Assembly: GCF_008641065.1 (NCBI RefSeq)
Contig: NZ_VTRS01000008.1
Span: 62,001-126,000 of the forward strand
DNA length: 64,000 bases
Direction of reading: 5' to 3'
Source: Rhabdaerophilum calidifontis
GTDB lineage: Bacteria > Pseudomonadota > Alphaproteobacteria > Rhizobiales > Beijerinckiaceae
Position 1 is the first letter of the stretch. Each line of letters opens with the position of its first letter. A model generated the notes under the pieces. It worked only from the letters and a program-made list of their open reading frames with translations. It had not been told where the DNA came from and ran no database searches. The translations under genes and the position numbers were made by a program. Shown piece after piece: positions 18,005-26,212 of the stretch.

Positions 18005-18457
18005 ATGCCGTGCCTGCCGCATGATCCGTCGATCTTCCTGGAGGACGAGACGATCCCCGAACTGATCGAGGAATTCTCGCTGCGGCTGCGGCGCGATTCG
18101 GAGCTGCGCCCGCTGCTCGACAGGATGATCGGCAATCATTGGTTCGCGTTCGAGCAGGATCTGATTGCGTTCTGGCTCGGCATCCTGTTGCAGGAGCGCC
18201 CGCCGGAGGACGGGATCGAGCGCGCCTTCGCATCCCTGCCGCAGGTCGCTCCCGCGGAGATCCGTGCCTTCGCCCGGATCTTTCTCGAGGCAAGCCTCGC
18301 CTGCTTTCCGCTTCATGCGGCAGCCGCGGTGACGGAACTCGCCGGCCGCATTGAGGATCTGCTGCTGGATGCGTTCGCCGCCCCCGAACCCGGCCAGCGC
18401 GCGCTGCGGCTCGAACGGGCCATGGTGGAGATCAAGGCCGGCGCCATCTTCCGCTGA
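18005..18457 (+). CDS. Group III truncated-hemoglobin-like protein without proximal His
   Basis: This 150-residue protein follows the group III truncated hemoglobin pattern (compared from memory with Campylobacter Ctb). It has IPELIEEFSLRLRRDSELRPLL for helices A-B, HWFAFEQDLIAFWLGILL for helix E, and a SLPQVAPAEIRAFARIFLEASL segment for G. The position of the proximal heme His, in a KKHLDLP context in Ctb, reads ERAFASLP here (residues 72-79), and the distal B10 Tyr position is Ser. Heme binding is therefore doubtful. The ATG at 18005 is taken; upstream in-frame codons look non-coding. It converges on nnrS, which supports a link to nitric oxide. Confidence 0.6.
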   Translation: MPCLPHDPSIFLEDETIPELIEEFSLRLRRDSELRPLLDRMIGNHWFAFEQDLIAFWLGILLQERPPEDGIERAFASLPQVAPAEIRAFARIFLEASLACFPLHAAAAVTELAGRIEDLLLDAFAAPEPGQRALRLERAMVEIKAGAIFR

Positions 18458-18466
18458 TCGCGCGGC

Positions 18467-19666
18467 TCAGCACGGCTTGCGCTCGAGCGTCGCCGGATCG
18501 GAGAGCAGCGGCCAGTAGCGGCGCAGCCAGATCAGGAAGGCCGCCGGCCAGGTGAGCGCGGCGAGCAGATGCATCGGCCCCGGCACAGCGAAGCCGAAAT
18601 CCGGCGCCACCCGCAGCAGCACCGAGAGCACGAGCAGCAGCAGCGCGAGCCGCGTGCTCCGGTCGAGCCCGAGCGACTGGCCGGTATGCAGCAGCCCCGC
18701 CAGCGCGAAGACCGCCAGAACCCCGAGCCCCAGCCCGCCCATGAAGGCGAGATGCAGCCCGGCACCGGCGGGCCAGGGCGCCCCCAGCCGGCTCGCGCCG
18801 AGCGCGAGAAGGCCGAGCCCCGCGAGCAGGCTCGCGCCGGCCAGTGCCAGCAATTCCGCCCGCAGCCCCGCCCGCCCGACGAAACCCTCCGCCACCCGGT
18901 CGAGGAAGGCGGCGCCCGCGCCGATCGCGAGATAGCCGGTGACGGCGGGCGACAGGCCGGCGATCTCCCCGGCGATCAGCAGGGCGAGCAGCCCCGGCGC
19001 GAGATTGAGCCGGCCGGGATGCGGCCGGAACGGCGCCGTCTCCTCGCTCGGATCGAGCACCAGATTGGTGATCGGCGTCGTGATCCGCGCGAGCGCAAGG
19101 CCGAGCAGCCCGAGAAAGACGAGCCCGGCGATCCGCAGCGCGTCCTGCGCCATCGCGATATCGCCGGTGAGGAAGGCGGCCCGGATCGCGATCTCGCAGG
19201 CGAGCAGCGCGGCGAGCCAGCCGATGAAGGCGAGAAGCCTTTCCGTGCGCCGTGCGAGCGAGACGCGGATGGCGAACACGATCAGCCAGCCGAGCCAGGC
19301 AATGTCGGCCAGGGCGGCCACCATGCCGAGCGCATCCGCGCCCGGCAGCCCGATCAGGCGCGCGAGGCCCCAGATGGCGGCGAGCACGAACAGCGTCCGG
19401 CCGCGCGGCCGGGCTGTATCCGTCCATTCGGGGATCGCGGTCGTCAGGAAGCCGATCAGCGCGCCGCCGAACGCGCCGAGGATCATCTCGTGCGCATGCC
19501 AGAGCGCGGGCGGCACGCTGCGGGCGAGCGGCAGGTCGAAGCCGAGCAGCGCCGCCCACAGGAAGGGCCAGAGCGCCGCGTGCAGCGCCGCGAGCGGGAA
19601 GAACAGCCGCAATCCTTCGTCGCCGAGCACGGCGGCCAGTCCCGGCGGGCGGGTGGGCGGCTTCAC
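18467..19666 (-). CDS. nnrS: NnrS family heme-copper membrane protein
   Basis: This is a 399-residue integral membrane protein with about twelve hydrophobic segments. The family mark LWHAHEMILGAFGGALIGFLTTAIPEWT is present near residues 56-82, including the H-A-H-E metal or heme ligands. NnrS proteins help cells tolerate nitric oxide and are often FNR/NNR controlled. It starts with GTG sharing GTGA with the stop of the ABC ATPase gene, so it is the last gene of the SBP-permease-ATPase-nnrS unit on the minus strand. Confidence 0.88.
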   Translation of the reverse strand: MKPPTRPPGLAAVLGDEGLRLFFPLAALHAALWPFLWAALLGFDLPLARSVPPALWHAHEMILGAFGGALIGFLTTAIPEWTDTARPRGRTLFVLAAIWGLARLIGLPGADALGMVAALADIAWLGWLIVFAIRVSLARRTERLLAFIGWLAALLACEIAIRAAFLTGDIAMAQDALRIAGLVFLGLLGLALARITTPITNLVLDPSEETAPFRPHPGRLNLAPGLLALLIAGEIAGLSPAVTGYLAIGAGAAFLDRVAEGFVGRAGLRAELLALAGASLLAGLGLLALGASRLGAPWPAGAGLHLAFMGGLGLGVLAVFALAGLLHTGQSLGLDRSTRLALLLLVLSVLLRVAPDFGFAVPGPMHLLAALTWPAAFLIWLRRYWPLLSDPATLERKPC

Positions 19667-20412
19667 GCGATCCTCCGCTCATCGACATCGTGGATATGGC
19701 GGAACAGCGCGTCCGCGTGCTCGAAATGCTGAACGAGGTCGAAGAGCAGGCGGGCATCGCGCTCGCCCGGCGCCCCCGGCAGCGCGCGAAACCCGGCGAT
19801 ACCCCGGCCGCCGGCATCGAGCACCGCGATGCGATGCGCGATCCGCGCCGCTTCCGCAAGGTCATGCGTCACGAACAGCGCCGCGAATCGCGCCTTGCGC
19901 GCTGCCTCGATCACCAGATCCTGCATCCGGCGCTTGAGCGCGACGTCGAGCGCGGTGAAGGGCTCGTCGAAATAGAGAAAGTCGGGCTCCCCGACCAGCG
20001 CGCGTGCGATCGCCACGCGCTGGCGCATCCCGCCCGAGAGTTCCGCGGGGTATTTGTCGAGATCCTCGGCCGCGAAGGCGACACGCTCGGCCGCAGCCTC
20101 CGCCAGGCGCCGGCGTTCCGCCCGCCGCGGCCCGGAGATCCGGAGCGGATAGGCGATGTTGTCGCGCGCCTTGGCCCAGGGCAGCAGGCGCGGCTCCTGG
20201 AACACCATGCCGTGCTGGCGGTAGCCGCGCGCGACCTGCCCCCGCGACGGCTCGACGAGCCCGGCCGCGATATGGACGAGGGTCGATTTCCCGCAGCCCG
20301 AGGGGCCGACCAGCGCCACGATCTCCCCCGTCGCCACCGCGAGATCGATGCCGTCGAGCACGGTGCGGCCGAAGAAGGCATGGCCGACCGCACGGAGCGT
20401 CAGTGCGTTCAC
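19663..20412 (-). CDS. ABC transporter ATPase (nitrate/sulfonate/taurine type)
   Basis: This is the ATPase of a NrtD/SsuB/TauB-type importer, 249 residues. Walker A GPSGCGKST lies near 36-44, the Q-loop MVFQEPRLLPW near 69-79, the signature LSGGMRQR near 124-131 and Walker B FLYFDEPFTALD following. The GTG start overlaps the permease stop by 4 bases and the stop overlaps the nnrS start by 4. The overlaps suggest the four proteins are produced together. Substrate is not evident from sequence. Confidence 0.88.
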   Translation of the reverse strand: MNALTLRAVGHAFFGRTVLDGIDLAVATGEIVALVGPSGCGKSTLVHIAAGLVEPSRGQVARGYRQHGMVFQEPRLLPWAKARDNIAYPLRISGPRRAERRRLAEAAAERVAFAAEDLDKYPAELSGGMRQRVAIARALVGEPDFLYFDEPFTALDVALKRRMQDLVIEAARKARFAALFVTHDLAEAARIAHRIAVLDAGGRGIAGFRALPGAPGERDARLLFDLVQHFEHADALFRHIHDVDERRIA

Positions 20413-21221
20413 CGCTTAACCCCCCATGGCCGCGCGGCCTCGCGCCAGCGTTCGAATTCGGCGCGGATCGGGTGCAGGACGCCGTATTCGAGCATGATCA
20501 GCGCGCCGACCGCGAGCAGAACCCAGGCGAGCGCGGCGGCGATGTCGAGATTGGCGCGGGCCGAGGCCAGCGCGCCGCCGATGCCGCCGGTATTGGCGAG
20601 CAGTTCCGCCATCACCGCCACCTTGATCGCCGAGCCCAGCGCCAGCGCCAGCGCCGGGAAGAGATGCGCGGCGACATGCCGGAGCCCGATCGAGCGCAGC
20701 CGGAACAGCGCCGAGGCGCCGAAGACGCGCGCCATGTCGTCGAGGCTGCGGTCCCGCGTCGCCGCGCCCTCCGCCGCGCCGACGAACACCACCGGGGCCG
20801 CCGCGACGACGACCGTGGTGGCGATGGTGCCGTCCGTCGAACCGAACCAGATCATCGCCAGCACGATCCAGGCGATCGGCGGCACGCCGATCAGGATCGT
20901 CAGCAGCGGCCTTGCGATGCGCATCGTCGCCGGTGAATAGCCCGCCGCGAGCCCGGTGGCGGTGCCGAGCGCGGCGGCGAGGGCGAAACCCTGCATGGCG
21001 CGCCGGATTGTCGCCAGCGCGATGTCCCAGTGCTTCGGCTCGGCGAGCAGATCCCAGGCGGCCCGCAGCGTCGCTGCCGGCGCCGGCAGGATGAAATCGC
21101 CATAGGCCTCGTGCCCGGCCTGCCACAGCGCGGCCAGAAGCGAGAGCCCGGCAAGCCCCGCCCAGCCGGACCAGAAAAACCGGCCCAGCCTGCCGAGCCT
21201 GTCCAGGATCGCTTCTGTCAT
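20409..21221 (-). CDS. ABC transporter permease (SsuC/TauC-like)
   Basis: This is a 270-residue membrane subunit with about six hydrophobic segments and the binding-protein-dependent transport domain. The EAA-like loop reads DDMARVFGASALFRLRSIGLRHVAAHLFPALA. It starts 6 bases after the binding-protein stop and is coupled to the ATPase gene by a 4-base overlap. The closest families move nitrate, sulfonates or aromatic amines. Confidence 0.87.
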   Translation of the reverse strand: MTEAILDRLGRLGRFFWSGWAGLAGLSLLAALWQAGHEAYGDFILPAPAATLRAAWDLLAEPKHWDIALATIRRAMQGFALAAALGTATGLAAGYSPATMRIARPLLTILIGVPPIAWIVLAMIWFGSTDGTIATTVVVAAAPVVFVGAAEGAATRDRSLDDMARVFGASALFRLRSIGLRHVAAHLFPALALALGSAIKVAVMAELLANTGGIGGALASARANLDIAAALAWVLLAVGALIMLEYGVLHPIRAEFERWREAARPWGVKR

Positions 21222-21227
21222 CGCGCC

Positions 21228-22223
21228 CTACAGGTAAAATTCCGCCGGTGGCATCTTACCACCGATCAGCGCCGGGTCAGCCTCCGCGTTGAGCGCGAAC
21301 ATTGCTTCGAGCTGCGGCCGCGCCTCGCGGGCGGGAATCGTGACGAGATTCGAGACGGGGATCGATTTCTCGATCACCGGCCAGGGCAGGTCCAGCGCCG
21401 AGGCGGCGTTGCCCGCAGCTCTGGCCGGTGCCGCCAGCACTTCGGCATTCGCCTTTGTCAGCGCGGCCTGAATGGCGGGCAGCAGGTCGGCATGCCTTTC
21501 GAGGAAGCCCCGGCTTGCGGCGAGCCCGGCCTGCGGCAGCGTGGCGGCTGGCCCCGCGAGGCGGCGCCATTCGGCCTGGATGTCGATGACGCGCTCGATC
21601 GTCTTGCCCGCGACCGCGCCGCGCAGCATCGCCGCCGTGCCGGCCGGTTCCGGCGCCAGCGCCGCATCGATCCGCCCGGCGAGCAGGAGCTGCACCGCCT
21701 CGATCGGCGTGCCGGTGGTCTCGAGCGTGAGGTCGCGGCCCGCGACGAAGCCGTGCTCACGCATCAGCCGGTTGAAGACGAATTCCGGCGTATCATTGCG
21801 GAAGGGCAGCGCGACCCGCTTGCCCTTCAGAGCCGCAAAGCTGCGGATCGCCGGGTCCGCCGCGACGATATAGAGCAGCCCGTTGGTCATCACGTTGACG
21901 AGCCGCACCCCGAGCCCGCGATTGAACAGGTTCGCGGCGCTGAGCGTCGGCATCACCACGAGCTGCATCGTGCCGGAGGTGAGCCCGGCCCGCATCTCGT
22001 CCGGGTTGCGCCACGGCTTGAAGCTTACCTTGTCGGCGATGCCAGCAAGCGCGCCGGTGGCGGCGGCATGGGCGAGTGTGATCGAGGCGCCGGCCGGCGG
22101 GCCGTGCAGCACCAGTTCGGCCAGCGGCGCCGCCCGCGCGGGGCGGGCGAGGGCCGGCATCGCGAGGGCGGTGAGGGCGGCGAGCGTGTCGCGGCGGGAG
22201 GGGCGGGATATCCGCGCATTCAT
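21228..22223 (-). CDS. ABC transporter substrate-binding protein (NMT1/THI5-like), Tat signal
   Basis: This is the periplasmic receptor of the uptake system, 331 residues. SRRDTLAALTALAMPALARPARA near the N-terminus is a twin-arginine signal peptide (RR at 10-11). The body is of the NMT1/THI5 or SsuA fold, with MQLVVMPTLSAANLFNRG and GTPIEAVQLLLAGRIDAALAPEPAG. It lies 30 bases downstream of the outer-membrane barrel gene on the same strand. Together the five genes would form an envelope-spanning uptake route plus NnrS. The ligand is unknown; a metal complex or nitrogen/sulfur compound is conceivable. Confidence 0.85.
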   Translation of the reverse strand: MNARISRPSRRDTLAALTALAMPALARPARAAPLAELVLHGPPAGASITLAHAAATGALAGIADKVSFKPWRNPDEMRAGLTSGTMQLVVMPTLSAANLFNRGLGVRLVNVMTNGLLYIVAADPAIRSFAALKGKRVALPFRNDTPEFVFNRLMREHGFVAGRDLTLETTGTPIEAVQLLLAGRIDAALAPEPAGTAAMLRGAVAGKTIERVIDIQAEWRRLAGPAATLPQAGLAASRGFLERHADLLPAIQAALTKANAEVLAAPARAAGNAASALDLPWPVIEKSIPVSNLVTIPAREARPQLEAMFALNAEADPALIGGKMPPAEFYL

Positions 22224-22253
22224 GGGCAGAGCCTTTCCGGAATTATTGCGGGG

Positions 22254-24215
22254 TCAGAAACGGCCGACGGCGCGGGCATAGACGGAGCGCCCGGGCGCGG
22301 TGGGGTTGAAGGTGAAGGGATCGTCGATATCCGTGCGCTCGATATGCTCGCGATAGCGCCGGTCGAAAATGTTCTCGACGCCGAGCGTCACCTTGAGGTT
22401 CGGCAGCGGCTTCCAGCCCAGCGCGGCGTCGAGCGTCGCGAAGCCCGGCGCCCGCGCCGGGGCGCCGGCGAGGCCTGTCCCGTCGGTGCCGGAGCCGGTG
22501 CGGAAGAAGGAATCGACGCGATCCTGCGTCGCCACCAGCCGCCAGCGCGCCTCGATATCGAACTGACCCTGCGCCCAGCCAGCGCGCAGATGCGCCTCCG
22601 CGGCGGGGATCTGGGCGATGGCGCTGCGGTCGGTGAGGTTCTCGCCATAGGTCAGCCAGCCATCCGCCCCGAGCCAGAAGCCATGTGCCAGGCGGTAGCG
22701 CAGCTTGCCCTCAAGGCCGGCGATCAGCGCATCGACATTGCGGAACACGTTCACGAGATCGGCGCGCGTGACGCCGGATTGCCCGCGCGCCCGATCCCAG
22801 AGGATGAAATCCGTGACACGGTCGCCATAGGCGCGCCCGGCGATCTCCCAGCCGCCGCCGGACCAGCCGAACCCGAGCTCGGCGATGTGGTGCTGCTCGG
22901 GCTCAAGGCCGGGATTGCCGATCCAGGTGCGGTGGATCGGGCCGGGATTGAGGGCCCCGCCGCTCGGCGGCGTGAAGCTGACGAAATAGCGCTCGCGCGG
23001 ATCGGCGGTGCGCACCACCCGCTTCAGCCCCGCGAACCAGCGGCCCCGCACGGCATCGAAATCCTGCTCGTAGCGCAGGGTGGCGCCGAGATTGAGTTCG
23101 ATCTCCGCGCCGCTGCCGCCATAACCATAGGTCGCGGCGAAGAGCGCGCGCGGGGTTGGCGTCGCGCCGAAACCGGGCGTGACGAGGCCGGCGCGGTCCA
23201 TGCCGTCGAGCGTTGCCGAGACGATATCGAGCTTCGCCTGGACGATGACGCGGTTTCCGGCCGAGAGCGCGTATTTGCCATCGGCGACAAGGCCGTAGAT
23301 CGAGACCGTGCCGTCCGCGACCACGGGGGATTGTGCCGCAAGCGCCGGGCCCTGGTAGCGCGTCGCGTCGCGATGATCCTGCCGGAACGCGAAGCCGAGG
23401 CTCCAGTCCAGCGCCCCACTCCGCCCATCGGCGGCGGCGTCCAGCGTCGTGACCTGGCGGTGGAAGCGTGCGCGCGTCGCGGCGCCCACCAGCGGACGAT
23501 AGGAGAAATTGTCGTTCTCGCGGTCGAAATCGGTCCAGCTCGCGTTGAAGCGCAGCGCCCGGACCTGCCCCATATCCACTGCGAGCCGGCTCCGCAGCAT
23601 CAGGGTCGTCGCGTCGAAATAGCGGGTGTCGAGCGGCGCGCCGGCATAGCGGATGTCGTGCTTCTCGGCGCGGGTGGCGTCGAGCGCGAGGAAGGAGCCG
23701 TCCGGCCGCGCGAAGCCGAAGCCGCCGGAATAGACCGAGCGCTCATGCCCATAGGGCACGTTGGCGCCGCCGGGTGCGGTGTAGCTGCTGGCCTTCTCGC
23801 GGTAATGCATCGCGCGCAGGAACGCGCCGTCCTTGAAGATCGAGGCTTGGCCGAGCGCCTCCCAGCGCCCGCAGGCGCTGCTGCCGCCGGACGCCACCAT
23901 GCCGTGGATCCCGGGCATCGGCACCGCCGGCGGCTGGGCACCTGCCGGCGTCAGCGTGCCCGCCGGACCACCATACCATTGCGAGCATTGGGCGATGTCG
24001 GTCCGGAACGGGTTGCGCTGGTCGGGGCCCCCGGTCGGGTTGTAGAGCGGCTCGGTCGTCGGGATCGCCGGTGCGGGCGTCGCGGCCGGCGCGGCCGGCT
24101 TGCGTGCCGCATCCGCCGCCAGCGCCGTTCCCGCCAGCAGGATTCCCGTCAAGGCGAGGCCGATCCCGACCCCGGCCACCCTTATCTCGGTCCTTGCCCC
24201 ACAACCCACACGCAT
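22254..24215 (-). CDS. OprC/NosA-like outer-membrane barrel without recognisable plug
   Basis: This 653-residue protein has a signal peptide (LALTGILLAGTALAADA) and an outer-membrane beta-barrel resembling copper-linked TonB receptors OprC/NosA. An early strand block (YSGGFGFARPDGSFLALDATRAEKHD, then RYAGAPLDTRYF) and the C-terminal signature VTLGVENIFDRRYREH plus YARAVGRF ending in aromatic Phe are clear. The usual plug of about 130 residues, with a TonB box and LRG/PGV motifs, is not visible. Instead about 75 Pro/Gly/Ala-rich residues with two cysteines lie there (QCSQWYGGP, SSACGRW). It is first in the line of genes leading to nnrS. Confidence 0.8.
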   Translation of the reverse strand: MRVGCGARTEIRVAGVGIGLALTGILLAGTALAADAARKPAAPAATPAPAIPTTEPLYNPTGGPDQRNPFRTDIAQCSQWYGGPAGTLTPAGAQPPAVPMPGIHGMVASGGSSACGRWEALGQASIFKDGAFLRAMHYREKASSYTAPGGANVPYGHERSVYSGGFGFARPDGSFLALDATRAEKHDIRYAGAPLDTRYFDATTLMLRSRLAVDMGQVRALRFNASWTDFDRENDNFSYRPLVGAATRARFHRQVTTLDAAADGRSGALDWSLGFAFRQDHRDATRYQGPALAAQSPVVADGTVSIYGLVADGKYALSAGNRVIVQAKLDIVSATLDGMDRAGLVTPGFGATPTPRALFAATYGYGGSGAEIELNLGATLRYEQDFDAVRGRWFAGLKRVVRTADPRERYFVSFTPPSGGALNPGPIHRTWIGNPGLEPEQHHIAELGFGWSGGGWEIAGRAYGDRVTDFILWDRARGQSGVTRADLVNVFRNVDALIAGLEGKLRYRLAHGFWLGADGWLTYGENLTDRSAIAQIPAAEAHLRAGWAQGQFDIEARWRLVATQDRVDSFFRTGSGTDGTGLAGAPARAPGFATLDAALGWKPLPNLKVTLGVENIFDRRYREHIERTDIDDPFTFNPTAPGRSVYARAVGRF

Positions 24216-24241
24216 GCCCGCCTCACTTTAGAGTGATTTTA

Positions 24242-24264
24242 AAATAGACTTTAATAGTCTATTT
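24242..24264. promoter_or_regulatory. Perfect 9-bp inverted repeat upstream of the barrel gene
   Basis: AAATAGACT (24242-24250) and AGTCTATTT (24256-24264) are perfect inverted arms separated by TTAAT. The element lies 27-49 bases before the barrel gene start on the minus strand, in a strongly AT-rich patch. It looks like an operator overlapping a promoter; as a terminator it lacks a GC stem. The protein that binds it is unknown. Confidence 0.6.
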
Positions 24265-24287
24265 AATAGAGATCCGTAGTCGCGGAT

Positions 24288-24301
24288 TTGATCTGGCGCA
24301 A
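24288..24301. promoter_or_regulatory. Weak FNR/DNR-like site upstream of the barrel gene
   Basis: TTGATCTGGCGCAA fits the FNR/DNR pattern TTGA-N6-TCAA with one mismatch. It lies 73-86 bases before the barrel gene start. Control of an nnrS-linked unit by an FNR/NNR-type regulator would be typical, but a single degenerate site is weak evidence. Confidence 0.35.
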
Positions 24302-24321
24302 GGTCTGCTTGGAAAGATGCG

Positions 24322-25209
24322 TCAGGCCGCGCCGCGATCGCCGAACAGGAAGCCGCGTGAGAGCGGCATCGGCGGGATCAGGCAGGAGAGGCGGGCTTCG
24401 GCCTCCGGGGCCGTGATTCGGCCCTCGGCGGCCGCGCGGAAGACGCGCGTCACGCCGACGAAATCCCCGCTATGCGGCGAGAGGCGCAGCGCGGTGACGC
24501 CCGCCTCCGCGAGCCGGGGAAGATCGCCGGCGAGGTTCGTGCAATTATGGGAGAGGGTCTGGACGCCGTTCACGGTGAGGAAGGATTGAGCGTCGAGCGT
24601 CTTGACATCGAGGCCGTCGGGGTCGCGGTCGCAGACGAACTGGCAGGAATCCTTCGTCAGGCCGTGGATCCGCGCATGGTAGCACCGGGCCGAAATCGCG
24701 AGCGGCACGCGGCCGAAGGCCCAGATCTCGAGTCCGATCCCGGCCGCGCCCGCGGCCTTGCCGAGGATCTCGACCGAAGCGAAGGGCAGTTCCGGCGGCA
24801 GACAGATCGCGCGCGCGCCCTGCCCGGCGAGATAGCGCAGCGTGCTTTCGTTATAGACATTGACGAGCGGGCCGATCGAGAACCGCCGGCCGGGCTCGAC
24901 CCAGCGCATCAGGGTGAGGTCGTTGATCTCGACCTCGATGCCGTCGGGCGCGAGCAGGGCGGCGGCGGCCCGGCGCTCGCGCGGCAGCGTCACCAGCGCC
25001 AGCGAGGTGAGAACCACCTGCTTGCCGCCGCGTTCGAGCCGCTCGATCGCCTGCGGGATGCGGTCGGCATAGAAGGGGAGCCGCTTCGAGCAGACCAATT
25101 CGCCGAGGATCACCCGGTCGACCGGCGCCTCGTCGGCGACCCGGGCGTAGAAATCCGACCAGGCATCCGCCGGCCAGTTGAAGAGCAGCGGTCCGACATT
25201 GAGTTCCAT
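24322..25209 (-). CDS. ubiV: Ubiquinone biosynthesis protein UbiV (U32 family)
   Basis: UbiV works with UbiU and UbiT in oxygen-independent hydroxylation of the ubiquinone ring. It has 295 residues of the U32 peptidase-like fold. The four cysteines that hold the [4Fe-4S] cluster are C40 (ELVCSKR), C176 (ARCYHAR), C189 (DSCQ) and C193 (FVCDRDPDG), matching the family. It follows ubiU by 10 bases in the minus-strand operon ubiT-ubiU-ubiV. It allows quinone synthesis when no oxygen is available for the classical monooxygenases. Confidence 0.93.
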   Translation of the reverse strand: MELNVGPLLFNWPADAWSDFYARVADEAPVDRVILGELVCSKRLPFYADRIPQAIERLERGGKQVVLTSLALVTLPRERRAAAALLAPDGIEVEINDLTLMRWVEPGRRFSIGPLVNVYNESTLRYLAGQGARAICLPPELPFASVEILGKAAGAAGIGLEIWAFGRVPLAISARCYHARIHGLTKDSCQFVCDRDPDGLDVKTLDAQSFLTVNGVQTLSHNCTNLAGDLPRLAEAGVTALRLSPHSGDFVGVTRVFRAAAEGRITAPEAEARLSCLIPPMPLSRGFLFGDRGAA

Positions 25210-25219
25210 GCCGCGCTCC

Positions 25220-26212
25220 TCAGCGCCAGGTCTTGCGATAGGCGCCGGCGGTCGATTGCTGGCCTTCCGTCAGGCGCCGCAGGTCGCTCGCCGGAATGGC
25301 CAGCCCCGCTGCCTCGGCCTCGACCGCCTGCCGGAACGTCCGCACCACCTCGGCGACATAGGCGCGCGAACGCTGCCGCCCTTCGATCTTCAGCGCCCGG
25401 ACGCCGGCTTTCGCGAGCTGCGGGATCAGCGCCGCCGCGTCGAGGCTCACCGGATCCTCGAAGACATGGCCGGCATAATCCCCGGCGGTGAAATGGCCCT
25501 TGCACAGGGTGGGATAGGGCGCCGCGACCGCCTTGGGCACGCGATGGATCGTGAACCCGCCGAGCCGCGAGACGAGATCCGCCCCCTCCTCGCTATAGGC
25601 AACATGGCTCGCGGGCGAGCAGACGCCGTGCATGTTGGGCGAGCGGCCGGTTGCGTAGGAGGAGAGCGCGCAGCGCCCCTCCGCCATCACGCAGAGCCCG
25701 CCGAAGATGAACACCTCGGTCTCGACCGAGATCTCGCGGTTGATCGCGGCGATCTCCTGCACGCTCAGCACGCGCGGCAGCACCACGCGCTTCACCCCGA
25801 AGGCGGCGGCGTAGAAATTGATCGCGTCGGCATTCGCCGCCGCGGCCTGCACGGAAAGATGGATCCGTCGGCCCGGATGCCGTTCTGCCGTATGGGCGAG
25901 CAGCCCGAGATCGGCGAGGATGACGGCATGCGCGCCGGCGGCATAGGCATCGGCGACGGCGCCGTGCCACAGGGCCTCGGCGCCGGCGCGCGGAAAGGTG
26001 TTGATCGCGACGAGAACCTTCGCGCCGCGCGCATCGGCATAGGCGATGCCCTCGGCCATCTCGGCGCGCGAGAAATTGAGGCCGGGGAAATTGCGGGCAT
26101 TGGTTTCGTCCGCGAAGCCGCAATAGACGGTGTCTGCCCCGGCATCGATGGCGGTCCGCAGCGCGGCCGGGGTGCCCGCGGGGCAGACGAGTTCGAGTCG
26201 CGCCTGGGTCAT
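25220..26212 (-). CDS. ubiU: Ubiquinone biosynthesis protein UbiU (U32 family)
   Basis: This is the partner of UbiV in anaerobic ubiquinone synthesis, 330 residues. Cysteines C174 (GGLCVMAEGRC), C181, C198 (MHGVCSPA) and C237 (PTLCKGHF) are the expected [4Fe-4S] ligands. The opening ELVCPAGTPAALRTAIDAGADTVYCG is typical of U32 proteins. Its ATG overlaps the ubiT stop by 4 bases. The order ubiT-ubiU-ubiV and the divergent ubiD-ubiX make this a dedicated ubiquinone locus. Confidence 0.94.
   Translation of the reverse strand: MTQARLELVCPAGTPAALRTAIDAGADTVYCGFADETNARNFPGLNFSRAEMAEGIAYADARGAKVLVAINTFPRAGAEALWHGAVADAYAAGAHAVILADLGLLAHTAERHPGRRIHLSVQAAAANADAINFYAAAFGVKRVVLPRVLSVQEIAAINREISVETEVFIFGGLCVMAEGRCALSSYATGRSPNMHGVCSPASHVAYSEEGADLVSRLGGFTIHRVPKAVAAPYPTLCKGHFTAGDYAGHVFEDPVSLDAAALIPQLAKAGVRALKIEGRQRSRAYVAEVVRTFRQAVEAEAAGLAIPASDLRRLTEGQQSTAGAYRKTWR

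Noticed and set aside
21030-24236. 1068-codon plus-strand frame over the ABC and barrel genes
   Set aside because: It crosses three real genes on the other strand and has the composition of an antisense frame.
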